The position numbers and the translations under genes were made by a program. Of a DNA stretch of 64,000 bases, positions 34,900 through 47,095 are shown piece after piece. This DNA is from Helicostylum pulchrum (Eukaryota; Mucoromycota; Mucoromycetes; Mucorales; Mucoraceae), in assembly GCA_025677825.1 (NCBI GenBank), contig JAIXMO010000027.1, forward strand, positions 310,001-374,000. Direction: 5' to 3'. The notes under the pieces are model-generated. The model was not told where the DNA came from and ran no database searches. It saw only the letters and a program-made list of their open reading frames with translations. Positions within the stretch are counted from its first letter, which is position 1. Each line of letters begins with the position of its first letter.

Positions 34900-35700
34900 C
34901 GTCTAGAATAGCATCGGTTTTGGTTCGATATTCATGCTAATTAATTCGCTACTTCGCTTTAAACAAAGTATATCTGATACAACATCTTCAAGAGGAATCT
35001 CAGTATAGAAAGGACAATAATTATTGTTCAATAAATTAACAACCTGTGAAAGAAATAATCTTTAAAAAATTGAAAATGCATTAGACATTTGTAACTTGTA
35101 AAAGAAAACTGTGTAGCACATACTTGACAAAATGCTTCTCTTCTTCGCGCAAATCTTTTTTTTTAGTGTCTGAACCGGACGTAAAAAAAGTTTGTACTTT
35201 AAAGAGTCCCACGCATATTGAAAAATGGCATTCGATAAATCGATAGAAGTTATCTATGTTTGAATATGTTATATTTTTGGATAAGACATATATTATAATA
35301 TTTTCTTAGTACCTTCACTAAGCCATCATGTGTTCTTTTCGAGCTGTACGTAGGCTCGAACAGGGTCTTGATTTTGTTGGTAGAAGATTCACCAGCTGCT
35401 CTAATTAACCGCATTGACTGAACTTGCAAATCGTGCATGATTTTTTTCTATAACAATTATGTCAGAATGAATATATCTCAAAAAAAAAAATATAACAGTG
35501 TACATACCAACTCTTGCGTCAAACTGAACAATTGTTTCCAGTCTTCGTTGACAACATTTGGTCTATTACATTATTTGTCAAATCAGAATATCGAATTATT
35601 TGATGATCCTGCAACTGATGTAGTTTTAAGGCTTCCCTTTTGATTATGGTACCCAAGCTTACAGTGGGTTTTCGTTTTTACTGCTTTCTTTTGGGGGAGT
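34900..35700 (-). pseudogene. Decayed multi-exon gene of unknown family
   Basis: Minus-strand readable exons: EDWKQLFSLTQEL (ending 35508), MHDLQVQSMRLIRAAGESST NKIKTLFEPTYSSKRTHDGL (about 35438-35310), NIDNFYRFIECHFSICVGLF (about 35240-35130) and LLNNNYCPFYTEIPLEDVVS (about 35040-34920). Introns with GT..AG separate some pieces. Stops and frame changes occur at the 5' side. Family not recognised. Confidence 0.4.
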
Positions 35701-36303
35701 TCTCGGTGTCATCAATATAAACAGATTCCTGAGAAAAAGGAATATCATCATTATTTAAAAATAATGATATGTTGTATCGTAAGCATATTTGTTATGAAAG
35801 CAGGTACTTACTGGTATAAAAAAGAGAAAGTGATAAAAATAGGGGGCTTATTTGCTCGTGTGGTCTATTTAATCATTTTTACGTAATGTTTACAACTTAA
35901 TGTTTCAACAAGCAAGAAGCTAAAAAAAACCGGCCTGCTTACTTAACTTAAAAGTTTTTTTTTTTGAATGATTCAATCATATATAATAAGTACTAGTCTA
36001 GCAAAAATGTTGCATGCGCCACATATTTCTTAAGTGAAAATAAATGGAATTGTGAAACGAAGATCACGTATCAACAAGTATAATGACAGGTTAACCAGTT
36101 CAACAGGTATGATAGACTAAAGACTTGAAAAACCATCTTTTGGGCTAAACATTTTTTCGTGTACCAGCTTCAACAGTTTTTTGCTGCTTTTATGTAACTC
36201 ATTGTAGTTTAGTCCGGCATTTTTTAATTTATTGTATTATTTCAATCTCGTTAACTGGTAGGTTTTAAGTGAATTTCGTTGTTCCGGTGAAAATGATTAC
36301 AAT

Positions 36304-36504
36304 TTAATATTCCAATATGTCATTAGATTCGTCCAAGTAGTCGCGATATTCCATGGATCTCAACCTTTTTCCCGATGATTTTTCCCAAGGTGTATAGTAA
36401 AGGGGAGAGATCGCCATAACTTTGGATATACGATTAACCTTTTTTAACAATGAAATAATTGCTCGATTTCGCGCTGTAACATGATCATTTTTATGGTTGT
36501 ACAA
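36304..36504 (-). pseudogene. Possible family A C-terminal fragment
   Basis: A 66-codon frame with SKVMAISPLYYTPWEKSSGK RLRSMEYRDYL. The YYTPWEKSSGKRLRS part may correspond to the YFKSNKKRPAS tail of the 9972-10740 gene, but the match is short. Confidence 0.3.
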
Positions 36505-36564
36505 GCGCCTTTGTGCTACAATTGTTTTATTTATTTATTTTTTAAAAAGGTATGGGTTATTTAT

Positions 36565-37368
36565 TTACAAGAGCTTTTCGATATCAGCAGCAATGGTCTT
36601 GGGTTCGGTAGTAGAAGCATAACGCTTGTTAACCTTTCCTTCACGATCGATCAAGAATTTCTAAAAAGAGAACAAAAAAGTTTAGTTTTTTTATGCTTTC
36701 TACTTTCTATTTTTATTTTAGACTTACTTCGAAGTTCCATTTGACGCGCTTCAAACTAACAAAAAAAGGATCGTGAATAAAGTTTCTATTTGCTTCTATT
36801 TATTCCAACTTACCCAAGAATACCAGGTTGAGATTCCTTTAACCACTTGTAGACAGGTGCTTCGTTATCACCGTTGACATCACTATACAAAATAGTCAGC
36901 TATCATTTTATTTTATTTTTTACACACTCTCTCTTTTTACTTACAGCTTAGATGTCAAAGGGAAAGTAACACTCCAGTTTAATGTACAGAAGTTTTCGAT
37001 TTCTTCTTCAGAACCAGGTTCTATTTTGTTTTGTTTGTTTTAGCAAAAATAGTATACTTCCAAAACTATTCATTTTTTTTTTTGTTACCTTGTCCACCAA
37101 ATTGGTTACATGGGGCACCAATAATTACGAAACCCTTATCATTGTACTTCTTGTATGTTTCTTCTAAACTAGCATATTGCTTAGTGAAACCACACTTGGA
37201 AGCAACATTGACAAAGAGAACAACCTTTTTTTGGTTGTAATATTATTAATTACTAATCTAAATTTCTCTCTTTCATACACTTTTCGTTCTTACCTTTCCC
37301 TTGAGTTCGGAAAGATCCCAGTCCTTTCCCTTGATATCCTTAACCTTGAAATCGTATAAAGTAGTCAT
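36565..37368 (-). CDS. Glutathione peroxidase / thiol peroxidase
   Basis: Six exons with matching phases: 37368-37294, 37224-37089, 37020-36945, 36882-36814, 36755-36728 and 36660-36565; 159 residues, the usual length. It reduces hydroperoxides. Landmarks: start [20 protein letters not shown], peroxidatic-site motif [20 protein letters not shown] (cysteine, not selenocysteine), [20 protein letters not shown] (Gln and second Cys region), the resolving-cysteine region [17 protein letters not shown], then [20 protein letters not shown] with the conserved WNF. Cysteine GPx proteins of fungi usually use thioredoxin rather than glutathione. No targeting peptide or secretion signal is seen, so it is probably cytosolic. 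Intact as read. Confidence 0.95.
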
Positions 37369-37491
37369 TTTTGTTTGTATTTTTGTTTGTATTAAAGAAG
37401 AAGAAGGGAAGAAATCGAAAATTTTCTTTTTTTTTTAAATGAAACTTTCGGAATACAAAATTGGGCGCAAAAAGTCCACGTAAGAAGTTAT

Positions 37492-37707
37492 TTACTTTTT
37501 TAGCGCCTTGTACGTATCTAGGCCAATCATACCTTGAACTAAAATTAATAATGATGCTGTTTTTCTTTTTTGTAAAGCCGACGACTGCATGACAAATCTT
37601 GTATATTTTTTTTTGCCAATTGCATAAATTATTAAAACATAAAACGCTAAACTGAATGGGTAAACTTTCGAGTATTTTAGTAAATGATGATTTTTGTTTG
37701 TAAACAT
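37492..37707 (-). CDS. Possible small membrane protein
   Basis: A 71-codon frame. The first half is hydrophobic (PFSLAFYVLIIYAIGKK) and the last part (KRKTASLLILVQGMIGLDTY KALKK) reads like a short membrane segment with basic ends. Only 123 bp separate its start of transcription side from the GPx start region. No family recognised; could be chance or one exon of a larger gene. Confidence 0.25.
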   Translation of the reverse strand: MFTNKNHHLLKYSKVYPFSLAFYVLIIYAIGKKKYTRFVMQSSALQKRKTASLLILVQGMIGLDTYKALKK

Positions 37708-38410
37708 TTTTTTAATGGAGGTATTTTTATTTATTGCAAGTTTTCTCTCTGGTTCATGCTTTCTGTAATATCGACTGGAAATGAACTGTGATTTCCGATT
37801 ACATAATTACTGTATAACCAGACCTTTTCGTCTCCCGGGAGGATTTTCCTTACAAGAGATATCCGGGTCTATGGTCCAAGGGATGATGACTAAGGGGGGG
37901 GGGGGTATGATAAGTCTCCAACCAATCTTTATTTTGAGTTCCAATTGCATTTAGCAAGTTTGTGAATATCAGCAACTTGCAAAGTAGATAGTCGTTCTAT
38001 TTCTGCTTATTCGTGTGACGCAGAGAAAACTGGTGATTTATTTTTACATTGATCTATTTGAACTTCGACACAATTGTCTCTACTGTGACAGTTGATACGT
38101 TGCTGTTTCAAAGGGATCAAACTATACTATCAGAAGAGGTCAAAGGAAGTACAAATGTTTGGCTGAATCAGTTTCTTTTATGAGTAACAAATCTTCGTTT
38201 GCTTCATTTTGTAACTTGCATCAATCTGATCTTCTAGTTCTTGTATCTTGAGCTTGATATATAGTAAAATATTTGTCAGTAAATGTATTTTTTTAACAAT
38301 GCGACGTATTCATACACATATTTTCTTGCGGGGTAGTGAAATATAGGATCAATATATTTTTATAATTTTGGGCATATTGTTTTGGGACGGACTATGGCTC
38401 CTGAACCTCC
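37708..38410. other. Intergenic
   Basis: No supported gene. Includes a G9-10 run at about 37895 and a short minus-strand helical reading (KLKIQELEDQIDASYKMKQT, about 38270-38190) that may be a relic. Confidence 0.45.
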
Positions 38411-38644
38411 TTAGCTCAACCACCAAACCCTACGTTTAAATAACCGTAAAACGAAATAAAGGGGAAGAGGAATGGCGATCATGCCCTTCTTGTCCAAAAG
38501 AGAAAGCAACCCATCCACCTTGGTCTTTCCGACCGCAGACTCTCCCCACTCCTTTTTTATACAGGAGTTTTCTTTAAACAAAGCCTTGTATAATGGCGCG
38601 ACGAAATGATATTTGCTGTCATTTTCCTTCTGGGTCGTGTCCAT
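38411..38644 (-). pseudogene. Fragment of an unknown, probably lineage-specific protein
   Basis: A 77-codon frame with SKYHFVAPLYKALFKENSCI KKEWGESAVGKTKVDGLLSL. It reads as protein and ends in a hydrophobic, probably out-of-register tail (ALPLYFVLRL-like). Family not recognised. It follows the 38901-39393 relic on the same strand and could belong with it. Confidence 0.35.
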
Positions 38645-38900
38645 AAATAAATTAACGTTTTCTTCGTATTTTTGATTCAGGCTATTAAAAGGTGATTAAT
38701 TTTAGTAAGTTCTAGCTTTTGTTTTTGTTTTTGTTACTCACTAGGTTCTGATTATTTTTATTAAAGGATAAGAAAAATTAGACTTGTTGTCATAAAAGGT
38801 TTGAAGGGCAGAAAACGTATTACATCCATTCCTAATATATCGGATTTTAAACAGACTGTTAAAAAATGTATTTTCTTTAATAAAATATAAATAACTATAC

Positions 38901-39393
38901 TTATGTCATTATTTTTCTCTCGCGAACAGTAAGCTTTCTGGTCTTACTTTCATCGAAGAGTTCAAGGGTTTTTCTCTTGATAATAGTGCCAACAGATACA
39001 TCACCATCTCCTATGTAAACACCATCAAATTCAACTGGTTCTATATTTTGAGTCTCCTTTACTTTTTGCTGTTTCCTGCTTCTGGTCTCTACCCTTGACT
39101 CAATTTGACGTTTGCCACTTTAATCAATCATTTGTACAGCTTTATTCATACCAGTGACCATCAACTCTTGTTCTGAAACGGGAAGCTCATAGCGGATCTT
39201 CATCAATCGAGGCGCAAGTTCCAACCAAAACATAATTCTGCTTCGATCGTCACCCAAGACCCTATAAAAACGCTGTCAATACGCGTTAAAATCAGTCAAG
39301 AGGTACATCTATACCATAGTTTTTCAAGATGTCTTTATGCTCTTCAAAGAGATCCGTATTTGTATCTTCGGTTTTTTTCTTTGTTGCAGCCAT
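38901..39393 (-). pseudogene. Unknown gene with one premature stop
   Basis: Exon 1 39393-39307 (MAATKKKTEDTNTDLFEEHK DILKNYGID), a short 34-bp intron-like gap, then 39272-38901 in one frame except for a TAA at 39120-39122. The second exon contains RVLGDDRSRIMFWLELAPRL, SEQELMVTGMNKAVQMID (stop), SGKRQIESRVETRSRKQQKV and VYIGDGDVSVGTIIKRKTLE. Basic C-terminal part. Family not recognised. The stop may make a 91-residue protein or mark a dead gene. Confidence 0.4.
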
Positions 39394-39429
39394 ACTTTAC
39401 ACCTATTATATTAATAGGCACAAGTTTTC

Positions 39430-42400
39430 CTTTCAACAATTTCCAACGAGACGTCATAGGTGGTACGAAATGGGCTTTCGGATCCCCCATTCCACCCATA
39501 TGGTTTGGTTTTCTATTAGATAAAAAAAAAAATACATGGATTAGAATGAGACAAAAAGAAAACCTATGGGGGTATACCTGGATAAGTAGAGTCCATAATA
39601 ATTTTGAAGATATCATAACCTTTTGCTAGCTTACACCTGGTAGTAGTAGCTTCAGTAAGAACCGTGTCCTTTTGTACGGACGTAAAGAAAACGAAAATGC
39701 TAAAAAAAAATGCAGAATAATAAATATGAGCTCCATTAAAAAAAGTGCACATACAAAAACAGAATACTTACTGGTGGTGTTACGCATTTGAATAAAGAAA
39801 AATAGGAAGAAAAAGTGATTTGTCTATTCTAAAAAAAAAAAAAAAACTGAATAAACACATATTGGACTGATAAAATGGATGGCCACTTTTACTTGTGTGA
39901 TCTACATACTATTTTTTTTTTGTGACTAATTTAGTCAATAAACGACAGGCATCTAAGAGTTATTTTACACATTATATGTGGTACAAGGCAAAAACATCTA
40001 CTGATACAGTATCCATTTTATTAGCCTAAGCTGTATTTCTATCACCTTTAATTCTCTGTTTTTTCTTATACAATGCATAGCACCAGTACACGTACTTATA
40101 CTTTTTTTAAAAGTAGCTTATATAATTCAATATGTATCATGGACTTGTGTTAGCTTATGTCCAGCGATTTCTTTACGAAAAAACCGCGTCCTTTTGTACG
40201 GTGCCCTAAAAAAAATGTCACATATTTGCTTCATTCTAATCCAGATACGCCTTAATACTAGTGATATCAACTTATGGTGAAAATGATTACTTTCAAATTC
40301 TACGGTCTCGTTTTGCTGGAGAGTCATTGTTCGGCTAATCTCGGCTCCGCCATTTTGGTATACCATTGATAGACTGCAAGTATTTAAAATAAACTATTGA
40401 TAAAAGACGATTATAATTATTTTAGATCTAAACTAAAAACCACTTTTTGCATAACTCCACTTATCAAAAGTAGCTTTTTGTAAAAATAAAACACGAGATC
40501 TTTCTCCCACCGCGTGAACGTCCCGACAAAAAAAAAAGTATGCAGCGTTTTATTTTAGTAAACGGAGAGCTTAATAAACGCTTGCACATATTGTATGTCA
40601 TAAGTCAGTAACCACAAAAAACGATTAATTAATTGAAGGGTAAACCTCAAATGATTATATATTTTGTTACACCAACAAAATATAACTTTATTTTCTATTT
40701 TTTTTATTTTTTTTTACATGTATGAATGTAAGAGCTAAAAAGATGTATAACGATCTACAAGGCAACTACAGTAGCTTGCAAAAAAACGAAAAAAAAGGCC
40801 CAATATAGACAAAATGTCAGGGATATTTTTACTTTTTTTATGCATTATGAATGAATATAAAATTACTTACATATATTTTTAATGTAAGTAACGAGAAGGA
40901 AAATCCAACCCTCACCCCTCCATCATATAGCATTCTAGACATCATCGATCATGTGTGCAAGTAACTACAACACTACGGATCTAAAAGCTACCAAAAAAAT
41001 TTGATGGCAGTCAGGTAAAATAATATCACCAAGAAATAAATATTTAGAACAGGCGTATTTATTTATTTTACTTGATTAAGAAAATTTATGTATATTAAGA
41101 ATAATAATGCCCAACATTATATAATAATTGTAAAAAAAAAAAAAAAGAAAAAAGACCCTTACTAAAACATGACAAGCTTAGTGCCAAAAAAAAGTGGATT
41201 ATACACAAACCTACACTGCAAAAAAAAAAAAAAAAAAAAAAACCGAGAATGCACAATCATTTTACAATGCTATGTTGGTTCTATCTGCGATAGACTACAT
41301 CTGAAATTCCAATCTAATAAGGTATTATGTATAACACAGGCACACATGTATACACTATTGGGGAATATGGGTTATATATTCTGTAACCAGTTTTTTTTAA
41401 ATTAATTATCTTTTTTAGGAGTATATATAAAAAAAAAAAAGATCAAGTGAAAAAAGAGTAACGAAACTTATATGTGGATACGGAGCCAATCACAGAAGAA
41501 CAAGGATGCATGATGTTGCTTTAATGTATGTTTCTTCTTGTGATATGGATAGCTTTATGTATACCTGGGGTTGATCACACCTCCTTTATACAAGTATTGT
41601 GTGTATATATATTATTATGCGGATACTTATGTATATGTATGTAAGGTGGTAGTGTACATAAAATATTGATATATATATATATATTATTTATCATTTAAAA
41701 TAGATATATGTACGTATATAAAAATATCGATTAGAATATGTGGCCCAGTCAAGTTACTTTACTACTTTGTACTAAAATGCAGCCATTTTTGTGTCATTAT
41801 GGTATGCTACAAACACAAATATTGTTGTGAAATAATTAACTAAATACAGAGAATTGGAAAATAGAGATACATACATACAGTGATATAAAAGAAAAAAAAA
41901 AAAAGAGCAAGTATTGAAATGCAATGCACATAACCCTGCTTTTTTTTTTTACATCCCTTAAAAAAAATGTATTTATAAAAAAAAATGATCAAAAACGAAA
42001 TAAAATCACCAAATATGGTTTGTCAAAATTGGACATATCAAGTAATAATAAAGGGGTTCAAAGAAAAAAGAGAGTGCCCCCCTCTTGAAATTTTGGCGGC
42101 ATACATAAACATTTATATAAACACCATTTTAAACACATATACTATAAAAGGATTTATATCCCCTTCTTCGCTTTACACTCTACTCTATCGCGCACACACA
42201 CACACACACTCTGATTACTTTACTTTTTATTCGCATGTACGTTCAAACATGTTCTGCTTATTATTTGCTCTTAGTATTTTTTTATTATTATTATTATCCC
42301 TCTCTTTTTCTATATACTGCATTTCTCCTGTAGGAACTTTTTTTTTTTTTCTTATTCTATTGCGTTTTAATTCACCCCCCTTTTATACGATATAAAAAAG

Positions 42401-42812
42401 GTTTTTATATTTTATTATTTTTAATCTGTGTAAGCTTATATACACATGTATTGCAGTGTTTATAAACCAGATCGTTAATAGTAATAAAAATATGTGTAAA
42501 AAGATAAGTTTAATATTCATGTACAAGTAAACCCCCTTAATTTTAGGTAAACTGAGAAAAAAAAAAAAAAATTCCTTTAAATAGACCCTCATTTTATTTT
42601 TTTCTTTTTTTCCCCCAAAAATCAAAAACATTGATGACAACTCCTTTTCTCTAGTTGATAATCTTTTTTAAATACGTGTACTATCTTTTCTATTTAATTG
42701 TAATTTTTTTCCGTTATTATTTTCTTCTCTTTATATTCTATTTGGTAAATATTTACACATTACAAAATTTAAGCAAAAAAAAAAAAAAATACTCACATAT
42801 AAAATCATAGTC
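39430..42812. other. Long gene-poor interval
   Basis: No gene supported. It holds a weak minus-strand relic at about 40366-40270 (QNGGAEISRTMTLQQNETVE), two copies of an ACCG(T/C)GTCCTTTTGTACGG block (39661-39680, 40183-40202), a 10-bp inverted repeat (40863-40872 with 40882-40891), an (AT)n tract (about 41668-41690) and (CA)n at about 42190-42207. The 3' 700 bp are pyrimidine- and A-rich and lead into the Myb-like gene. Confidence 0.5.
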
Positions 42813-43502
42813 ATGGATCTTAAATATCTTTTATGCGAACCTGTATCAAAGCTTGCCGTCAAAGCAAATGAGCAAACTGTTATCATTCAGCAACAACAAC
42901 AAAAACAACAACAACAATATGGTTTAGACTGGCATTCTAATACACCCATTTACCCATCTGTAATAACAAAAGGACAAGACTGGATCATGAGCAGTCCTAA
43001 AAGTACTTGTAGCAGTATTAGTACATGTAGTAGCACCAGTACAAATAGCGATGATTATACCGCCAGCCCTCCTGATAGAAGTAATAGCTTTAGCTCGTTG
43101 CGTAATTCTTCTTCACCAAAGCAACAACAGCAACAGCAACAAAATCTGTCTAGACGTAGAACAGCAAGTGATGTAAGTCTCACCAGACACCATATGTTTA
43201 TCTACAGTCACCCAAATCGTAGACCACGCTCAGAATCTGCAGGTAATAATAATAACGTGCAGACCAGAACGCCCTGGACGCCCTTCGAAGATCATTTGCT
43301 TCAACAAGGATACGATCAAGGATTATCTTGGGCCATGATCTCCTCTACTTATCTCCCTCATAGATCTAGAGGTTGTTGTTGGGGCCGCTTTAAAACTTTG
43401 CAAAACAAGAACATGGTTGATCCAAGTCACTCTCATATGCGTCATTTCAGAAGACCTTGGAAAGCAATTGACTTTAACGGTAGCCGCAAGTCTTCACTTT
43501 AA
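42813..43502 (+). CDS. Myb/SANT-like DNA-binding protein, Q-rich
   Basis: Intronless, 229 residues. N-terminal polyQ tracts (CAA repeats) and a Ser/Thr-rich stretch (STCSSISTCSSTSTNSDD) lead to a basic patch SRRRTASDVSLTR. A single Myb/SANT-like repeat sits at about residues 154-200: RTPWTPFEDHLLQQGYDQGL SWAMISSTYLPHRSRGCCWG RFKTLQNK, with the spaced tryptophans (W, W, W) typical of the three-helix fold. Probably a transcription regulator. The strong start context and a long untranslated leader with A/T runs support a real gene. Targets unknown. Confidence 0.75.
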   Translation: MDLKYLLCEPVSKLAVKANEQTVIIQQQQQKQQQQYGLDWHSNTPIYPSVITKGQDWIMSSPKSTCSSISTCSSTSTNSDDYTASPPDRSNSFSSLRNSSSPKQQQQQQQNLSRRRTASDVSLTRHHMFIYSHPNRRPRSESAGNNNNVQTRTPWTPFEDHLLQQGYDQGLSWAMISSTYLPHRSRGCCWGRFKTLQNKNMVDPSHSHMRHFRRPWKAIDFNGSRKSSL

Positions 43503-43646
43503 TCTTTCTCTCTCTCTCTTTCTTTCAAAAAAAAAATTTCTACTCTGCAAACACGAAAAAAAAAAATACGAAAAAACTACAACTTAAACAGCTACAACAA
43601 AAAAGACCTAAAACAAGAAATAATCCTAAAAACAATTAATAATCCG

Positions 43647-43685
<39 letters not shown>

Positions 43686-45330
43686 GGGACAATCCCTCTC
43701 CTTTTACATAAATCAACAACCCATTTGGTGATTTTAGCATATATCTCACTTTCCTTTCTCTCGTTATCACCATTTACTATGAACACCTTTATGCCATCTA
43801 TCTATGACCTCACTTATGCCTCTTTTTACTTTTTTACTTATTTAATTATTTATTCTATACATATTGAAGCGTAGCTTAGTTCTACTGCAATAATCTTCTT
43901 TTTTTATGCCCCCACCTCCTCCCCCCACCACATTTTTTTTATTCACTTCAGCCAGGTAGCTGTTACTTTTCTCTCTCTCTCTCTCTCTCCCCTTTTTTTT
44001 ATTATTTATTTTTTCCTTTCTTATACATTATTTATATCTCCCCTCACCACCAAAAAAGAAAAATTGTCATTTAAAAAAATAAATAATAATAACCACGGCC
44101 ATTTTGGTCTTACAAAAACTTATGATTTTTACTTTTTTTCTGCAAAAGGAGAGAAGGGGTGTGTGTGTTCAAGTAGTTTCTACAACAAAACTAAAGTGTC
44201 AATTTTATTTTTCCAAATTTAGGATATCTATTTTTTTTTTTTTTTTTTTAGTGTGCAATAAAAAAAAAGCATTAAAAGGCATAATATACATATAAACTAT
44301 CCTCCCCACCCCTAGAAAAAAAAAAGGTATTTGACAAGGGGAAACAAAAAAAGCCGTTTGACATCGTATCGAAAAAGAAAAACCTCATCCCGGGTAATAT
44401 ATTCTCCTCTTTGTAATTATCGTGAAACACATAGTTTACTGTGTAACGCCCATCATAAACTATCTAATATTTGATCTGTTTATATTCTACATTCAACCTA
44501 ATTTCTATAGAAAAAAGTCATACCGTTTATTAGGAAGAGAGGTGGTGATGAACAAGAAATGTAGATATCCGTTCTTCTGTTAATTTATTATATTTCCTGC
44601 AGCCCGAAAAATGATGGTCAACACTTTGTTCATTTCGCGTTTGGATAGTTAAAATTCTCGCTGCATGATTTATTCACACGTTCAACTTCGCATGCGTGCA
44701 ATAAAAACAATTAGCTAACGTATACATGTAAATACGCTAGTATAATTACACCATAATTAGTAAATAGATTACATGAGTAAATAAAAGCGACCCCTCCTTT
44801 CTATTTTATCATCCTTTTCTATCATAAGTAATACGTAATAAAATTAATGATTAATAATCACTTTTCTTTCACTTTTTCATTTTTACTGTATATAGTCGTA
44901 AGTATTTTTTTTATCTCATGTACGTCTTTATATCTTATATTGATTATTCTGCTTTTGAATAGTGCTTTTGTTTTCTTTTTCTTTTTTATGTCCGTACAAA
45001 AGGATAATACAACAGCCGTGCACAAGAGCATTTCTTGCTCCAAATAAGATCCACTACGACTCTGATAGATATCGAGCTGCTTTCTTTTAAAAGAAACTCT
45101 TTATAAAGGTAAGTAATATACTGCGCTCTCTTTTCTGAATGTGTAAATAGAACGCGTACTAAAGAAATCCCCCTTATAATGTTATATAGTTATACAACAG
45201 CAAAAAAAGGCCTCCTCACCTACTACTGCTCTCTCATATAGCATGTCAATACAAACACCGACCCCCTCTACCAGATGCAGCAGCCCTCCCATTTTTTCTC
45301 TACATTTTTCTTACTTTCAGCTCTCATGAC
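43503..45330. other. Gene-poor interval with a dispersed repeat
   Basis: Starts with CT-rich and poly(A) tracts (A37 or so at about 43650-43681). No gene supported before the family B copy at 45331. The part 44690-45190 is repeat copy 2. Confidence 0.5.
44690..45190. repeat. Dispersed repeat, copy 2
   Basis: Counterpart of 32490-33100 (see there for shared blocks). It also carries, on the opposite strand, the block TCCTTTTGTACGGA (44991-45004) found at 39661 and 40183. It lies directly upstream of the family B copy at 45331. Confidence 0.55.
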
Positions 45331-46884
45331 ATGTCTGAAGACTCTACTTATAAAGAAAGCTTTATCGCTCAAAAAATAACTACCGTAAATACTTTTGCGA
45401 CTATACTGCATCCCGAATGGACATGCAAGAAGTTCAAAGAACATTTCAAACAAGCCAGTAATCCTGAAGCTTTGTACAAGAAACAATTGCGTGTCGTAAA
45501 AGAGCCTTCAAAAGCCATACCACCCTCTGTTCTCGAAAAGATTGGTGATCAATTAAAAGATGTTGACGATACGAAAAATACTAATTCCATAAACACATCC
45601 AGATATTATAATGTTGGCACTGTACAAGGAAATTTGATCATCAATGAAAGTCAGCAGGCAAATAAGAAAAGGATCGTTACATCAACCGTCTCATAAAAAG
45701 CAAAAAACACGCGAAGAAAAGAGCAACAGCGACTTCTACAAGACCTGGGAGCGCTTCTTGTCAGATGCAGAGTTTGATAGAAGCCTTCACAAATACAACC
45801 CTGCCAAAAATGGTGTTTTGCGCTTTGCGCACAGACTCGTATCCAGACCTACCATGAAAAATGATAGCGAAGAACTGAAAACATTTATAACGCTATTAAC
45901 AAATAATGCTTCTGAAGACCTCGAAGAAAATATCGAAGACATTACAATTTTAAAAGAAAAGAAACCCGAATGTCGATTCATCAAGAGTATATTTTCTACA
46001 ATGTTGCACGTCAACCAAAAATTACTTTCGACGACCTTATCAGAATCGGGCTTTAATAATAGCTTGTCGTTTCCTTGTCTCTTCGCCACCGCCAAATTCA
46101 TCAGAAGCTCGTGTGAGCTTGATTCTTACTTTGTGCCACTTTTTTTTCTCTTTTAACACAGTGTAAATGCGATGACAGAACAATTGTCAATTCTTATTTC
46201 CAAGGAAGTTGATCACAGGGAATCGTACAATCCCGACGGTGTTGCTCGATTTAGAAATACTATTGTTAGAAACCGCTGGAAGCTTTAGGTTCGACTGTAA
46301 CTGAAAAATCTCATTTGATAATATCAAAGGGCTTTTCGCGTTACCTGCAACAATCAAAAGTGTTGCAGATAGCTTCGGTTACGCTTCGGTTAGCTCATTT
46401 AAAAAGTCCAAGCTATATTACTTACAAGCCAGTGGTAAGGAAGCGCATGTGAAAAAAGAAAAAAAACTAACCCTTGATTACAGATGTATATATTCGCTTG
46501 TGGTCCATTCAATATATTAGTAATGGTACCTACAAGTTTAATCGTGAGGACAAAGTCAAAATAAAAGAAGACACAAGTAATCTTCAAGAAGTACTGGTTC
46601 ATTTATTAGATTTTTTTTTATTACGTTAAGGTAATATTTTTGCCAATCAACTACATAACTAATGTTACTGAATATGTTACTGAAAATGAATAATTGCTTA
46701 GATTTGTTTGGCTGAAACCGCAAACACACTACAGCAATTAAAAGAAAACAAACGTAATATCAACAGTCAGCAGGATTTACTCTCTGACATTATTTGTCCA
46801 AAGATTTTTCGCTTGACATATAATAAACATGGGAAGGGATTTGGAGGACAGCGAGTAGACAGTTCTCCAGAAAGTGACCAGTAG
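45331..46884 (+). pseudogene. Family B copy, frameshifted
   Basis: Uncharacterised protein family. The N-terminal frame from 45331 has ILHPEWTCKKFKEHFKQASN and a GTVQGNLIINESQQ strand-like segment after an unstructured stretch. It shifts frame at about 45665, where KQKTREEKSNSDFYKTWERF LSDAEFDRSLHKYNP continues; an intron joins near 46112-46161 (..FIRSSVNAMTEQLSIL). A second frameshift near 46265 breaks the block LLETAGSFRFD, and later exons carry FKKSKLYYLQASG, IRLWSIQYISNGTYKFNRED and a last block with QDLLSDIICPKIFRLTY. Two frameshifts make it non-functional as read. Function unknown; compare 33750-34722 and 54797-56894. Confidence 0.65.
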
Positions 46885-47064
46885 TTAATAAAAAAATATT
46901 TACTATTTCTGTGAATAATCTTTTTTCTTGTACCGTTTTTTTAATTGCCTCGGTAATATAAAAGGCCGGACGTTTGCAGCATATCCCTCTTTAGACATGT
47001 CGGTTTTTTTTTTAGAAGCCTTGACAATCACAAAAATTGACCGCTTAGGCCTGCACAGGCTGTA

Positions 47065-47095
<31 letters not shown>

